Positions 11,661 through 24,479 of a stretch of DNA of 64,000 nt are shown piece after piece. The notes beneath the pieces were generated by a model. The model ran no database searches, was not told the origin of the DNA, and saw only the letters and a list, made by a program, of their open reading frames with translations. Source of the stretch: Panopea generosa (lineage: Eukaryota; Mollusca; Bivalvia; Adapedonta; Hiatellidae); the NCBI GenBank assembly GCA_029582155.1, contig CM055901.1, forward strand, positions 18,624,680-18,688,679, written 5' to 3'. Each line of letters starts with the position of its first letter. The first letter of the stretch is position 1. Position numbers and translations under genes: made by a program.

Positions 11661-14600
11661 TTGTGCACCAAAGGTACGGACCTAGGGTCAGTGACTCATT
11701 CTTTGTACACCAACGGTACGGACCTTGGGATTAGTCACTCATTTTCTGTCCACCAACGGTACGGACCTGGGGGTAAGTCACTCATTCCCTGTCCACCGAC
11801 GGTACGGACCTGGAGGTAGTCACTAAGTCTCCGTCAACCAACGATACGGACCTAGAGGTAGTCACTCATACTCCGTCCACAACGGTACGGACTTGTGGGT
11901 TATTCATTCAGTATCTGTCCACCAACGGTACAGACCCGGGGGTAAGTCACTTATTCTCCGTCCACAAACGGTACGGACCTGGGGGTAGTCACTTAGTCTC
12001 CGTCAACCAACGGTACGGACCTAGAGGTAATCACTCATACTCCGTCCACCAACAGTACGGACCAGTGGGTTATTCATTCAGTATCTGTCGACCAACGGTA
12101 CAGACCTGGGGGTAAGTCACTTATTCTCCATCCACAAACGGTACGGACCTGGGGGTAGTCACTAAGTCTCCGTCCACCAACGGTACGGACCTAGGGGTAG
12201 ACACTCATACTCCGTCCACCAACGGTACGGACTTGTGGATTATTCATTCAGTATCTGTCCACCAACGGTACAGACCTGGGGGTAAGTCACTTATTCTCCG
12301 TCCACAAACGGTACGGACCTGGGGGTAGTCACTTAGTCTCCGTCCACCAACGGCTCGGACCTGGGGGCAGTAAATAAGTCTCCGTCAACCAACGATACGG
12401 ACCTAGGGGTAATCACTCATACTCCGTCCTCCATCGGTACGGACCTGTGGGTTATTCATTCAGTATATGTCCACCAACGGTACAGACCTGGAGGTAGTCG
12501 CTTATTATCCGTCCACCAACGGTACGGACCTGGGGGTAATCACTTATTCTCCGTCCACCAACGGTACGAACCTTGGGTAGTCACTCATACTCCGTCCACC
12601 AACGGTACGGACCACTGGGTTATTCATTCAGTATCTGTCCACCAACAGTACGGACCTTTAGGTTAGTCACTCATTCTCTGTTCGCCAACGGTACGGACCG
12701 GGGGCCAGTCACTCATTCTCTGTCCACCAACGGTACGGACAAAGAGGTCAATCACTCATTCTCTGTCCACTAACGGTACGGCCCTGGGGGTCAGTTACTC
12801 ATTCTCTGTCCACCAACGGTACGGACCTTGGGGTAGTCACTCATTTTCTGGCCACAAACGGTATGGACCTGGGGGTCAGTCACTCATTCTCTGTCCACCA
12901 ACGGTACGGACAAAGAGGTCAATCACTCATTCTCTGTCCACTAACGGTACGGACCTGGGGGTCAGTTACTCATTCTCTGTCCACCAACGGTACGGACCTT
13001 GGGGTAGTCACTCATTTTCTGGCCACAAACGGTATGGACCTCGGGGATAGTCAATCATTCTCTGTCAACCAACGGCACTGACCTGGGGGGTAGTCACTAA
13101 GTCTCTGTTCACTAACGGCACGGACCTGGGGATAAGTCACTCATTCTCTGTCCACCAAAGGTACTGACCTGGGGTAGTCACTCATTCTCCGTCCATTAAC
13201 GATTCGGACCTGGGGGTTAGTCACTCATTCTCTGTCAACAAACGGTACAGACCTGTGGGTAAGTCACTCATTCTCTGTCCGCCAACAGTATGGACCTGGG
13301 ATAGTCACTAAGTCTCCGTCCATCAACGGTACAGACCTTGGGGGTAGTCACTCATTCTCTGTCCGCCATCGATACAGACCTGGAGATTAGTCACTCATTC
13401 TCTGTCCACCAACGATAGGACGTTAGGGTTAGTCACTCACTCTCTGTCCACCAACAGTACGGACGTAAGAGTTAGTCGCTTATTCTCTGCCAGCCAACTG
13501 TACGGACCTGGGGGTTAGTCACTCATTCTCTGTCCGCCAACGATACGGATCTGGGGGTTAGTCAATCATTCTCTGTTCACTAACGGCACGGACGTAAGGG
13601 TTAGTCACTTATTCTCTGTCCGCCAACTGTACGGACCTGGTGGTTAGTCACTTATTCTTTGTCAACGATACGGACCTGGGGGTTAGTCACTCATTCTCTG
13701 TCCGCCAACGATACGGATCTGGGGGTTAGTCATTCATTCTCTGTTCACTAACGGCACGGACGTAAGGGTAAGTCATTTATTCTCTGTCCACCAACGGTAC
13801 GGACCTTGGGGTAGTCACACATTTTCTGTCCATCAACGGCAAAAACCTGGGGGGTAGTCACACCTTCTCTGTCCACCGACGGTACGGTCCTGGGGGTAGT
13901 CACTAAGTCTCGGTCAACCAACGGTACGGACCTAGGGGTAGCCACTCATACTCCGTCCACCATAGGTACGGACCTGTGGGTTATTCATTCAGTATCTGTC
14001 CACCAACGGTACAGACCTGGGGGTAGTCACTTATTATCCGTCCACCAACGGTAAGGACCTGGGGGTAAATCACTTATTCTCCGTCCACCAACGGTACGGA
14101 CTAGTGGGTTTTTCATTCAGTATCTGTCCACCAACGGTACGGACATGGGGGTAAGTCACTTATTCTCCCACCACCAACGTTACGGACCTTTGGGTTAGTC
14201 ACTCATTCTCTGTTCGCCAACGGTACGGACCGGGGGCCAGTCACTCATTCTCTGTCAACCAACGGTACGGACCTGAAGGTCAATCACTCATTCTCTGTCC
14301 ACTAACGGTACGGACCTGGGGGTTAGTTACTCATTCTCTGTCCACCAACGGTATGGACCTTGGGAAAGTCACTCATTTCCTGGCCACAAAAAGTATCGAC
14401 CTGTGGGATAGTCATTCTTCTCTGTCAACCAAGGCAATGACCTTGGGGTGGTCACTAAGTCTCTGTCAACTAATGGCACGGACCTTGGGATTAGTCACTT
14501 ATTATCTGCCCACCAAAGGTACGAACCTGGGGTAGTCATTAAGTCTCCGTCCATTAACAGTACGGACCTGGGGGTTAGTAACTCATTCTCTGTCAATCAA

Positions 14601-16310
14601 TGGTACAGACCTGGGGGTTAGTCACTTATTCTATGTCCGCCAACTGTACGGACCTTGGGGTTAGTCACTCATTCTCTGTCCGCCAACTGTACGGACTTTG
14701 AGGGTTAGTCACTTATTCTCTTTCTACCAACGGCACGGGCGTAAGGGTAAGTCACTTATTATCTGTCCGCCAACTGTACAGACCTGGGGGTTAGTCACTC
14801 ATTCATTTCTCCGCCAACGATACGGACATAAGAATTAGTCACTCACTCTCTGTCCACCAACGGTACGGACCTGGGGGTAGTCACTCATTTTCTGTCCACC
14901 AACGGCACGGACGTAAGGGTTGGTCACTCAATCTCTGTCCATCATCGGCACAAACCTAGGGGTAGTCACACCTTCTCTGTCAACCAACGGTACGGACCTG
15001 GAGGTAGTCACTAAGTCTCCGTCCACCAGCGGTACGGACCTTGGGATAGTCACTCATTTTATGTCTGCCAACGATATGGACCTAGGGGTAGTCACTCATT
15101 CTCCGTCCACCATCAATACGGACCTTGGAGTAGTCACTAAATCTTCGTCCACAAACGTCGCGGACATCGGGGTCAGTCACTCATTTTCTGTCCGGCAACG
15201 GCACGGAAGTAAGGGTTAGTCAAACAGTCTCTATCCATCAACGGTATTGACCTTGGGGTTAGTCACTCAGTCTATGTCTGCCATCGGTACGAACCTTGGG
15301 GTAGTCACTCATTATCTGTCCATCAACGGTACGGACCTTTGGGCTAGTCACTCAGTCTATGTCTGCCAACGATACGGACCTTGGGGTAGTCACTCATTCT
15401 CTATCCGCCAACGATACGGACATACGGTAGTCACTAATTTTTTTAACCGCCAACGATACGGACCTGGGGGTAGTCACTAAGTCTCCGTCCACCAACGGTA
15501 CGGACCTGGAGGTCAGTCACTCATTATCTGTCCATCAACGGTACGGACCTTTGGGTTAGTCACTCAGTCTATGTCTGCCAACAATACGGACCTTGGGGTA
15601 GTCACTCATTCTCTATCCGCCAACGATACGGACATACGGTAGTCACTAATTTTTTTAACCGCCAACGATACGGACCTGGGGGTAGTCACTAAGTCTCCGT
15701 CCACCAACGGTACGGACCTGGAGGTCAGTCACTCATTTTCTGTCCGCCAACGGTACGAACCTGGGGTAGTCACTAAGTCTCCGTCTATTAACGGTATGGA
15801 CCTGGAGGTTAGTCACTCATTCTCTGTCTGCCGATGGTACAGACCTTGGGATAGTCACTCATTCTCTGTCAACCAACAGAACCGACCTGGTAGTCAGTCT
15901 CTCATTATACGTCCTCCAACGGCACGGTTGTAAAGATGTGTCACTCATTCTCTGTCCATTAACGGTACGGACCTGGGGGTAAGTTACTCATGTTCTGTCT
16001 GCCAACGGTGCGGACCTGTGGTAGTCACTTATTCTCCGTCAACCGACGATGCGGGTCTGGGGTAGTCACTTAGTCTCCGTTTACCAACGGTACGGACCTA
16101 AGTCTCCGTCCGCCAACGGTACGGGCCTGGATGTAGTCACTCTTTCTCCGTCCACCACTGATACGGACCTGGGAGTGGTCACTACGTCTCCGTCCTCCTA
16201 CGGCACGGACATTGGGGTTGGTCACGCATTCTGTCCACCAACGGCACGGACCTGGGTGTCAGTCACTCATTCTCTGTCCACCAACAATACGGACATGGGG
16301 GGTTAGTCAC
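11661..16310 (+). repeat. Large minisatellite, 42-43-bp unit, ~109 copies
   Basis: About 4.65 kb of head-to-tail units carry the core words gtcactcattctctgtcc, accaacggtacggacc and tgggggt(ta). Units are 42 or 43 bp and diverged by substitution and small indels. Local higher-order structure is visible: a ~170-bp four-unit block between 11.88 and 12.66 kb (the word ttattcattcagta recurs at ~11900, 12070, 12240, 12452, 12620), a 171-bp duplication (aaagaggtca at 12741 and 12912), and a 212-bp five-unit duplication (ttttaaccgc at 15441 and 15653). Mixed 42/43-bp lengths move the reading frame, so the 14-residue-period peptides in short ORFs are probably not real proteins. Confidence 0.95.
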
Positions 16311-16934
16311 AACACGTCATAACTACATCTGAGTAAAGTATTATTCTCGTTTGAAAAAAAAATACTAAAAGTTTAAACCCAACATGAAATATCACAAAAA
16401 CACAACGATTGGCCTGTGACTCAAGTTCTGATCTGTGTTTTAACGATACGAGTGGTTTGCTTTGTTCATTTTCCTGCCTTCGGAATTTAAATAGCAAATA
16501 AAACAAGAAAGTACAATCTATTACATTGACTTTACTTAGATTATTATTCCCGAGTTTAAACATGCCAATGAACACGACAGCATATTTGATATCGGAAATG
16601 AAGCCATAACTTATAATAAAGGTAAGATAAAACATATTTTAATTTGTAAGTTTAAAACCAAGAGCATAATTATCTAAAGTGCATCTTAAATAACTTTAAA
16701 TTGTGTTTTTAAATTAGTTTGGAAAGGGGAGTTGTGGGGGTAGCAATGTTGCATGTTTCATTTCTCATGAATTCAGTCAGAGTCAACTATTTTCTTCTAT
16801 TTGTTGTTTTATGTTTGTTCAAAGTATCCTATTATCTGATATTATTAATTATCGTAATATTATCATAATAAATAATTTAATTTAATTTTCAGAATAAAAA
16901 TAATAAAAGATGCGCACCTATCAGATTTAAGACA
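16311..16934. other. Spacer between minisatellite and TLR pseudogene
   Basis: AT-rich unique-looking sequence. The minus-strand 110-codon ORF at 16303-16635 begins close to the array edge and matches no family I know. Nothing else is supported. Confidence 0.45.
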
Positions 16935-18021
16935 ATGGTGTATGTACATGGTTTCTCGTTTACGTTCGGTGCAATGATGTTGGTTGTTTTGTGTTTCTGT
17001 GATGTATCAGTATCTCACACTAACATTTACGTACCAACAACCAGAAAGTTGTGCCGTATACATATGGACACAGCGAACTGCTCTGATTTTTGAGACAGAT
17101 AGTAAAAATCAAACCAAAGATACGTTACGTGAGACTTTCTAGTAACAAAATTACTTCAATCAACCTTTCAGCAAATGAAAATGTGTCGAAACTGTTTTAG
17201 ACAGTAATCAAATACTAGCAATCAATCAAGATGATCTGCCTGGTAAGAACTTGCAGTAGTTGATATGTCAAACAACCCATTTGTTTGTCAATGTGCGTTA
17301 AATCCATTTATCAGTTGGCAAAGTAACCATATAAATAATGTAAACATTAAGAACTATCCAAATGGTTATGTTTGTGCTTTTCCATCGCACATGACAGGTA
17401 AACTTCTCTCAAATATGTCATTTACGTACAAGGAGTTTCATCCATGGGGCGTAGGAATTTGGGTCGGAGTTGTCGGTGGACCTCTAGTTATTTTATTTAT
17501 CGTTATTGCAATTATTGTTTACAATATAGATGGAATATCAAACACTATATGTTTCTTTTACGGAAAAAACGACAATATCAACAGTTAGACGGGCATGATT
17601 TTGGCTTCGATGCTTTTGTTGGATATAACTAAATCGACCAGGAATGGGTCTACGATCAACTACTTCCGATTTTGGATGAACAGAACGAATACAAACTTTG
17701 AATTCATGACTGGAATTTTAGACCGGGTGTATTTATTCATGATAACATAACAAAGTGTATGTAAGACAGTAGGAAAATCATCATTATTCTCACGAATGAA
17801 TTTGCCAAGAGCGGATGGTGCACGTTTGAGTTAAAATTACGCATACTAAACATATAGAGGACGGAACAGAGTTTATTGTCATTATGCTTCAAAAACCGGA
17901 AGCACGTTATATCAACAAATCTCTGAAGTTGCTGCTTCAGACAACAACTTTTATAGAGTGGTCAGACGACGAGGTAGGGCGTTTATTGTTCTGGGAGAAA
18001 CTGACAGACGCGATTAAGTGA
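16935..18021 (+). pseudogene. Toll-like receptor pseudogene (LRR-TM-TIR)
   Basis: ATG at 16935 opens a 52-codon frame with a hydrophobic signal-peptide-like segment and a Cys-rich LRRNT-like tail, ended by TGA 17091-17093. In other frames follow leucine-rich-repeat-like pieces (IRYVRLSSNKITSINLS; NQILAINQ), then an open frame 17265-17588 with an LRR C-cap (NNPFVCQCALNPF, later YVCAF) and a transmembrane helix (WVGVVGGPLVILFIVIAII). A frameshift near 17523 leads to a basic stretch (LLRKKR) and a TIR domain: box 1 FDAFVGY, box 2 FRPGVF, and after further stops and a frameshift near 17860, box 3 FWEKL just before the terminal stop at 18019-18021. In-frame TAA/TGA/TAA codons interrupt the TIR. 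Only about two LRRs remain against many in intact TLRs. An intronless TLR layout is common in molluscs. Intact relatives sense microbial ligands and signal through MyD88-type adaptors; this copy cannot. Confidence 0.85.
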
Positions 18022-19370
18022 AACGATTGCGACTTTTGTCAAAATTGAAAGGGTAAACAATGTCCTAGCTTTTGGACAAATATTTTTATGATCAAACTTT
18101 GAATAAAAAATGAATGTAAGGACATAAAGATGGTTTTCAATTGTAAGTAAATTATGCATACAGTTTTATATATGTAGGCACATTTCTTGTTTATTTCCTT
18201 AACATTCATTTCACTACTAAGATATACATTGTTTCTCACTAGGAACTCTGAAAATGACAATATACGTGCTTAAATACTTAATCGATACTGAAACACGCTG
18301 ATATGCACTGAATAAAATATACACTCAGGGACTTTGAAAACTTACTACTTACATACATGTTATTTTTGTGCAGAAAATGGCATCTGATTTCAAAGAAAGT
18401 TTGTATACGTTAAGAGTGAAATCTCTGTCTTATACTTTCAAAATTTCATGAATGAGATTTTATATTTTCGCATTTCTTTTCCATATTTCGAAGCTACCCC
18501 CAAAAGTTTTGTATTATGTGAAAGTAACCAAGGAGTCCCAGACATCATATCAATAAATGAATAAAAGAAAACAAAATCAGATCATTAAATTACAGTAGAA
18601 ATAGTGTGTATCTTACAAATGAAGACATAAGACATTACTTTTCCCGAAAATATCTTCATTCGTATGGTTTATTTTCTTATTTAATATCATAGTTGAGACT
18701 GCGGTGTGATATAGATAACTTGATAACTGTACTAAGACTAATAGCATTTACGGGGTATCGGTCTATCTTAGACCTTTCTTGTGGGGTCCTTATGGAGTAT
18801 GAGGTCTATATAGGACCTTTCAAAATAAAGCCCTTTAAAATTAATCATTTATCTTACTAGAGATGAAATATGTGTAAAGTGCGCAATTAAGTTTTATATC
18901 AAAATTGAAATTGAGTTATCTCCCTTACACTATTGTCGCAATCGCCTATGCTTGACAGGCCAAGAATGCCATAAACTCGGAGATGTTCCGCATGAATTAA
19001 AATGTATGTGGAATATCTCGGCGTTTTTTGTTTCCCGCAAAATATTTGTCATTTTGGTCAAGTTTACCATCAAAGGCTTTATTTGGTACATTTAAATAAG
19101 GAAAAAGATATAAAAGACACATTATAGTTGTCTTTAAACTTCTGTAGTAATATTACAAAAAAACTTTGGCGTATGAGCTTTTGGGATTCAAATGTAAATT
19201 ATGCATTAGATTAATTATAAGTTTATTCAACGTCGAAATTGCTCGTCCCTAATTGATTGATTTGAAGCGATTAACTTAACTAGACTCGTGGCTTTTCATT
19301 ACTCTAATAGAGAGACGTGTGTGAATTTTATTTAAGCGAGTGAAATCTTTATTTCACACTTGAATACTAA
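18022..19370. other. Gene-free AT-rich stretch
   Basis: Immediately downstream of the TLR relic. A word gcatttacgggg occurs at about 18745 and again at 19380, hinting at a dispersed repeat. Imperfect inverted words around 18978-19021 (cggagatgttccgcat versus atgtggaatatctcgg) could form a stem. No gene or recognised transposon was found. Confidence 0.4.
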
Positions 19371-19374
19371 GAGA

Positions 19375-19660
19375 CATTAGCATTTACGGGGTTTTGGTAT
19401 ACAGAGCTTTTTTATGGAAATTGGGAAGATGCCCAAGCCTGCAAGATCGGGGAAAAAACAGCGCCATGTTCTAACCAATAATTATCAGATATTACAATAA
19501 TACTTAATATCCAGGTGGGTTTTTATACCCTATCAATGTAACGATTTTTTTTAAAAAATCAGGCCAAGTGGAAAAAAAACATGATTTTTTAATTGGGAAG
19601 CCTCCGAATGTCGGTCTCTGTATCATAAGGTAAAAAGGCCCTGGTTTATATAAAAACCTT
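19375..19660 (+). repeat. Dispersed repeat family H, copy 1
   Basis: It shares 'gggaag..gcccaagcct', 'gttctaacca', 'aattatcagatattacaat', 'aatacttaatat' and a later 'cggtctctgtatcataaggtaaaaaggcc' block with copies at 39375-39820 (+), 41835-42010 (+), 42715-43060 (-) and 54478-54815 (-). The full unit is probably about 450 bp. No coding capacity is seen; the class is unknown. Confidence 0.65.
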
Positions 19661-19671
19661 GTTGCGGCGCA

Positions 19672-19775
19672 CTCATAAAAGGACCCCACAATTGCTGACA
19701 CACATACGCTTACGTTGTCGTATGTACCAAACATCCACAAGTCAGTCTCAAAAGGAAATAGTATATAAGTTGAGT
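19672..19775 (+). repeat. Dispersed repeat, copy 1 (cgttgtcgtatgtacc family)
   Basis: The block ccccacaattgctg ... cgttgtcgtatgtaccaaac ... ccacaagtcagtctca ... gagttacg is repeated with few changes at 20180-20305. The two are ~505 bp apart. No coding capacity is seen. Confidence 0.75.
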
Positions 19776-20179
19776 TACGAGGCATATATATGCATATATA
19801 TATATGTAAATATGAAAGCACGCTATGGGTTATATGTTTACTATTATCTATATAATAACTAATTATGGGACGTTCGGCAAAACCCCGAAACACGGTTTGA
19901 AATTTTGACTTGATAACTAAACAGTTGTCTTCATATATATATATATATTTTTTTTTATATTCAACATGGACTTTAATTCAGTTTTAGATCATCAAACAAA
20001 ATCCGCAGAGGGACTGTGCATTGTTCAAAGAGATCCTCTGGGGCTTGGATAGAGTGACGCCAGTTTGCGTGTTAATTTCTGTTTGGAAGGGTTTCGAGTT
20101 CACTAGTGAATTTGAGGATTTCTTTGCATGATTTCGTGTGTTTTACTTTTTGTCCGTTCGGGAAAGCAGGTTCTATACA

Positions 20180-20485
20180 CGACCCCACAATTACTGCACT
20201 ATCTAATCGCTATATTAACGCCTACGTTGTCGTATGTACCAAACATCCACAAGTCGGTCTCAGAAGGAAAAGATATACATAGTATACGAGTTGAGTTACG
20301 GAGGCGCACATCATAATTTGTGAACGTTTTAACAATTTTATTAATTTTTATTGTGATTTTTCCACACTTCAGTGTTTTTATCATCTTAATCGTTTGACAT
20401 CATAACATTATCATCTTTCATAGTTTCATTTTCATCCCCTGAAGAAGGAATAATATATATTCCGAAAGCGCTAGGGTTTTTTAAA
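20180..20485 (+). repeat. Dispersed repeat, copy 2, ending in hammerhead-like motif
   Basis: The first ~125 bp matches 19672-19775. It continues into a segment ending at 20437-20475 with ctgaagaagg, a 6-bp stem ggaata/tattcc and then gaaagcgctaggg. This resembles the CUGANGA-stem-GAAA core found at ends of some Penelope-like and other retroelements, but has one extra A before the stem. Confidence 0.55.
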
Positions 20486-20554
20486 ATAATTTTAAGGAAT
20501 TCAGTATTGTTTGGGTGTATTAATTAATTTTTAATAATTAATTTATTATCTCTC

Positions 20555-20562
<8 letters not shown>

Positions 20563-20592
<30 letters not shown>

Positions 20593-20602
20593 TATATATA
20601 TA
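20563..20602. repeat. (AT)n microsatellite
   Basis: A nearly pure TA dinucleotide run with one 'catat' interruption. Confidence 0.95.
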
Positions 20603-20606
20603 GTGA

Positions 20607-23600
20607 CAAGGTAAGGGGTGTTCGACAAAACCCCAGAACCAGGTTTGAAATGTTGACCCTAAATAATAGTTGTAGGGATACTATCATCAATTTATTTTAT
20701 AGAAGGACATAACTATGGGTGTAGTGTTGGGTTAAGGGGTTTGACCTAGGGATGGTATAGCGGGCAATTAGGGGTCATTTAGAGGTTATTCTGATACCTA
20801 AACCCAGGCTTAACAAATAAAATTGTTATCTTTGAAAAATGATGTTAATGGGTCATGGATTAAGGTCTTTAAGGGCTTCCTACGCCAGGATAGTAAAAGT
20901 TACAGAGAGTTATCGGGTTTTCTCTGTCCCCAGGGATGGACAACCTAAACCCGGCCAAAAAAATCAACAAAAATATGGGTTTATGGGGATATCCCAACCT
21001 CATAACACAAATTTCCTAAAACTCGATTTAACCACGTAATTAGATGACATATATTTTTCTATATGACTTGGGTTAAATCTGAAGGTCCCATTAGAAAGAT
21101 AAATGGATAAGGACCACGAAGGTGTTATTCCCCTATTTTCCCTATTTTTTGACAGAGTTACGGGAAAAAAACTTCTTTTTTTTATGAATGTGTCCCTCAA
21201 TTAGGGAGTTATGGTAATTATCTCAATAATTAGGAGGGTCCGGGGCCCGTAATTAGGGGCAACACTTTTGGGGTCATTTTCAGATGACCTTTAATGACCT
21301 TTCTATATCATTGGGCGTAATATTTTGATAGCATGTTGAAGGGCTTGAATAGATATTTCCGAAAATGTATAGTTTTATAGCCTTGTGGCTTGGCATAAGG
21401 CCTCTATAGAGGCTCGAACATGATAAAAAAATGGGGGGAAATCGGCTAAAATGTCGATTTTTTAAATCAATAATATAGAAAAGTTTAAGTGATTTTTTAA
21501 AATGGAAAGAACAAACTGGCCTTTATTTGACGAGATCAAGCTAATAAAAAAATTGACTCTAGGTCTAATATTCAATTTTGCACATGCACATACTTCAGAT
21601 TTATTAACAAAACTCGACGCTACTTTATCAAGCTTGTCAAGACCTTTACAATGATATCCAACTTGAAAAATATCAAACAGGAAATGGCTTCTCGGCTCAT
21701 GTTCGATCCTTTTTTTGCCCTCCGGCTGACCATAGGTCAGTTGGGGTTAAGGTTCTACTGGCTAAACGGTTGAAGTTAGCCATATAGTTTTACCACAAAA
21801 GTTGCTCAGTATTAGATTCTATTAGACATATATGAAGATGAACCAATCGCACGTGGTTTTCAGAATGGCGCACGTGCCAGGGTGACCACATAAGTTCTAG
21901 GCCCCAGTAATGACCTTGACCGAGTGCCCATGGGTCAGTGAGGTACGGCAACCTTAAGATCTATTCAATACCTGCCCAACGACACCAAGATCATCAAATT
22001 CCGACAAGAAATGGCCTCTTGGCAAGGGGTTTGAACATGGCACCTATAATCGATCAAATATGACGAGTTTGGTTTAATTTCACGGGTATGCATTAATAAT
22101 TTTATTTTCACTCTTTTTGCTGTAGCGCACGGGGTTCAAACATGCATGGGTAGTTGTTGGTAGTTATTCAATTCGTACAGGGGTTAACTAGGTATACTCT
22201 GATTGATGGGTTCCGATAAGTATTTTCGAAAAAATCGCATACCGGCAAATATGATTTTTTCTAAATGTTTACGATGTTTCACGCATCCCTGGCAACGTAT
22301 TCCTAGCACTAGGGAGGTGATATGTACATCATTTCTTAGGGATTTCCAATGCCTGCAACTCCCAGAAACCAAACATATCATATACTACGGTTATTGACCT
22401 GTCCGGCAGGCTGAAACATGCTCCAGAAATATTCATATTTTGCTCAAAAACGAACGTTCTTTTCGGCATGGGTTGACCAGTGTCATGTTAGATTCACACG
22501 CACGCCCGATAGTCCACACGTGTGGATTTTCCATAGGGGTCATGAGGTTCACAAGCGAAAAACTCACACGCATTTGTTACTGTTTTGAATCGAATAATTA
22601 CATTTGTTAAAAGGTTATTAATAATTTGAAATCATGTGTCTTCGTTTAAACATAGGGTGAACATGCAAAGAAACCCCACTGGGAGTGTTATTTTACTCTT
22701 AAAACATACACTTATGACAATGTGAAAAATCATTCATATAAATATCAAGACTTCCTTACCTGCAGTAAAGTACAAGGTTATGGTTGTCTATACCTGTAAA
22801 CAAGTCAATTATGGTATTGCAGAGAAATGCATTTTGAGCCAGTTATTCACTTACGGATGTTGTCATAATCATTTGAATAAGTGACTTACGAAATGTGATT
22901 ATACAGTAGAACGTTGGCTCGAACACGGATGGCTAGAACACCATATATAGTTCGAACCACTTATTTAGCCACGCCCGAAATTCTATTTCATTGTATATGA
23001 ATGTACATATTTGGTATGATGTTAAACAATGAAACAATGGTTGGCTCGAACAACCCTTAGCTCGAACACATCCCAGGGAAAGTTCAAACGTTAATCAGAT
23101 GCTATGTTATTTTGTGTCACCATCTTCCTTATACTGCTCCATTCCGTGGCAGGTTTGGTGGAAAAAACGCAAACTATAGATCAACATAGCTCAGTTTATT
23201 TTTGAGAAAATGCAGTGACATATTATACCAACGTTTCATTAAACTTGCTTAGATTTGTGCTTATGTATTGCACTAAAGAGGTTATGTACACTAAACAGGA
23301 GTCATTGCACAGAGAATGACAGCTAGTATTACGCATACTATTATAAAACTGCGCAAATTAAACAGAAAGCGTATCTTTATAGTATATATTTATGCGGACG
23401 TTAATATATTTTTATATCTGAATGTCTTGTACTTATCCATTCCAGTCCCTTGATGTGTACAAACTTCAAACCCCCTACCCATAGGTATAATTTTATATAA
23501 AATATAAACTGATTTGACTGACCAGCTCCTGAGAAGAAGATTTTTGAAAATATTCAATTTTAATCCTTTTGAGACCCCATCTGGCCCCCTATGGAAATTT

Positions 23601-24430
23601 AATCCTACTTATTGAATCAAATCTTATTTGCTATGACTAGATGATGCTTCAGAACTCAAACTGAATAATAAATCTTCACAAATGGATGAAAAATAATGTG
23701 AATTTTCCGTTTTCCCATTGTATCCCAATGTAAAAGTCCCCTCACAGAGCTCCTATAAATACTAGCTCATTGATTCTTATCTTGATTCAAATCCCTAATC
23801 ATAGTGATAATTTATGCTAGATATGAACAAATTTGACTGACTGATTCTTTCGAGAAAGATTTTTGAAATTCCCAATTTTTGCATTTTTGGGGCCCCTCCT
23901 GACCCCTTCAGACAGTGGAATCGAGTTATTTTAACAAATCTGAATCTCCTTGACCAAACAATGCTTTTGTGAAAATAAAGGCATATCAGTTACATTTTTT
24001 TATTCATGTGTATTATAATCACGTGTCCCCTAATTAAGCCCTCGGGGCAGGGGTCATTTTTAATCCTAGGGACACCATTTTAACAAATCTAATGGAACTA
24101 TAGTTGGTGACCATTACTACATAAATATTTTCACAATCTGTTTGTCGGTTCACGAGAAGATGATTTTTTAAGTTTTATACTATTTTAGTAACGGTGGCCA
24201 TCTTGAAATTTAAATAATAATAATAATAAAAACAATCTTCTGTATAATCTCCTATTCATGAGAAACATCCATGTTTAGTTTGAGTTTAACAGGCTTAGTG
24301 GTTTCAGTGAGAATGCTGCTAACGGACGACAGACGACGGACAACGCGCCATCGCATAAGGCCTTCTGGCCTGTGCCAGTAGAGCTAACAACAGGCCCATG
24401 GGCCTTAACGGTCACCTGATTATCCTTGAA
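20607..24430. other. Gene-free stretch of diffuse old repeats
   Basis: The start (ggtgttcgacaaaacccc, 20616 on) is similar to 19869-19910. Two ~300-bp blocks at about 23510-23720 and 23830-24010 share 'tttgactgac', 'gaagatttttgaaa' and 'cccctcctgacccc'-type words. 22910-23100 contains repeated 'ggctcgaaca'. 24320-24400 has acgacggacaacgcgccatcgcataaggcc, a style common at molluscan repeat ends. ORFs up to 66 codons are unremarkable. No gene was found. Confidence 0.45.
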
Positions 24431-24479
24431 GACATAAAGTTATATGAATCTGTTTTCTTACTTCTGTCCTTCGGGAAGC

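Noticed and set aside
11661-16310. Possible repetitive protein gene or CRISPR-like array in the 42-43-bp repeats
   Set aside because: Units alternate 42 and 43 bp, so no long frame survives, there is no constant repeat with unique spacers, and the genome is eukaryotic. It is a minisatellite.
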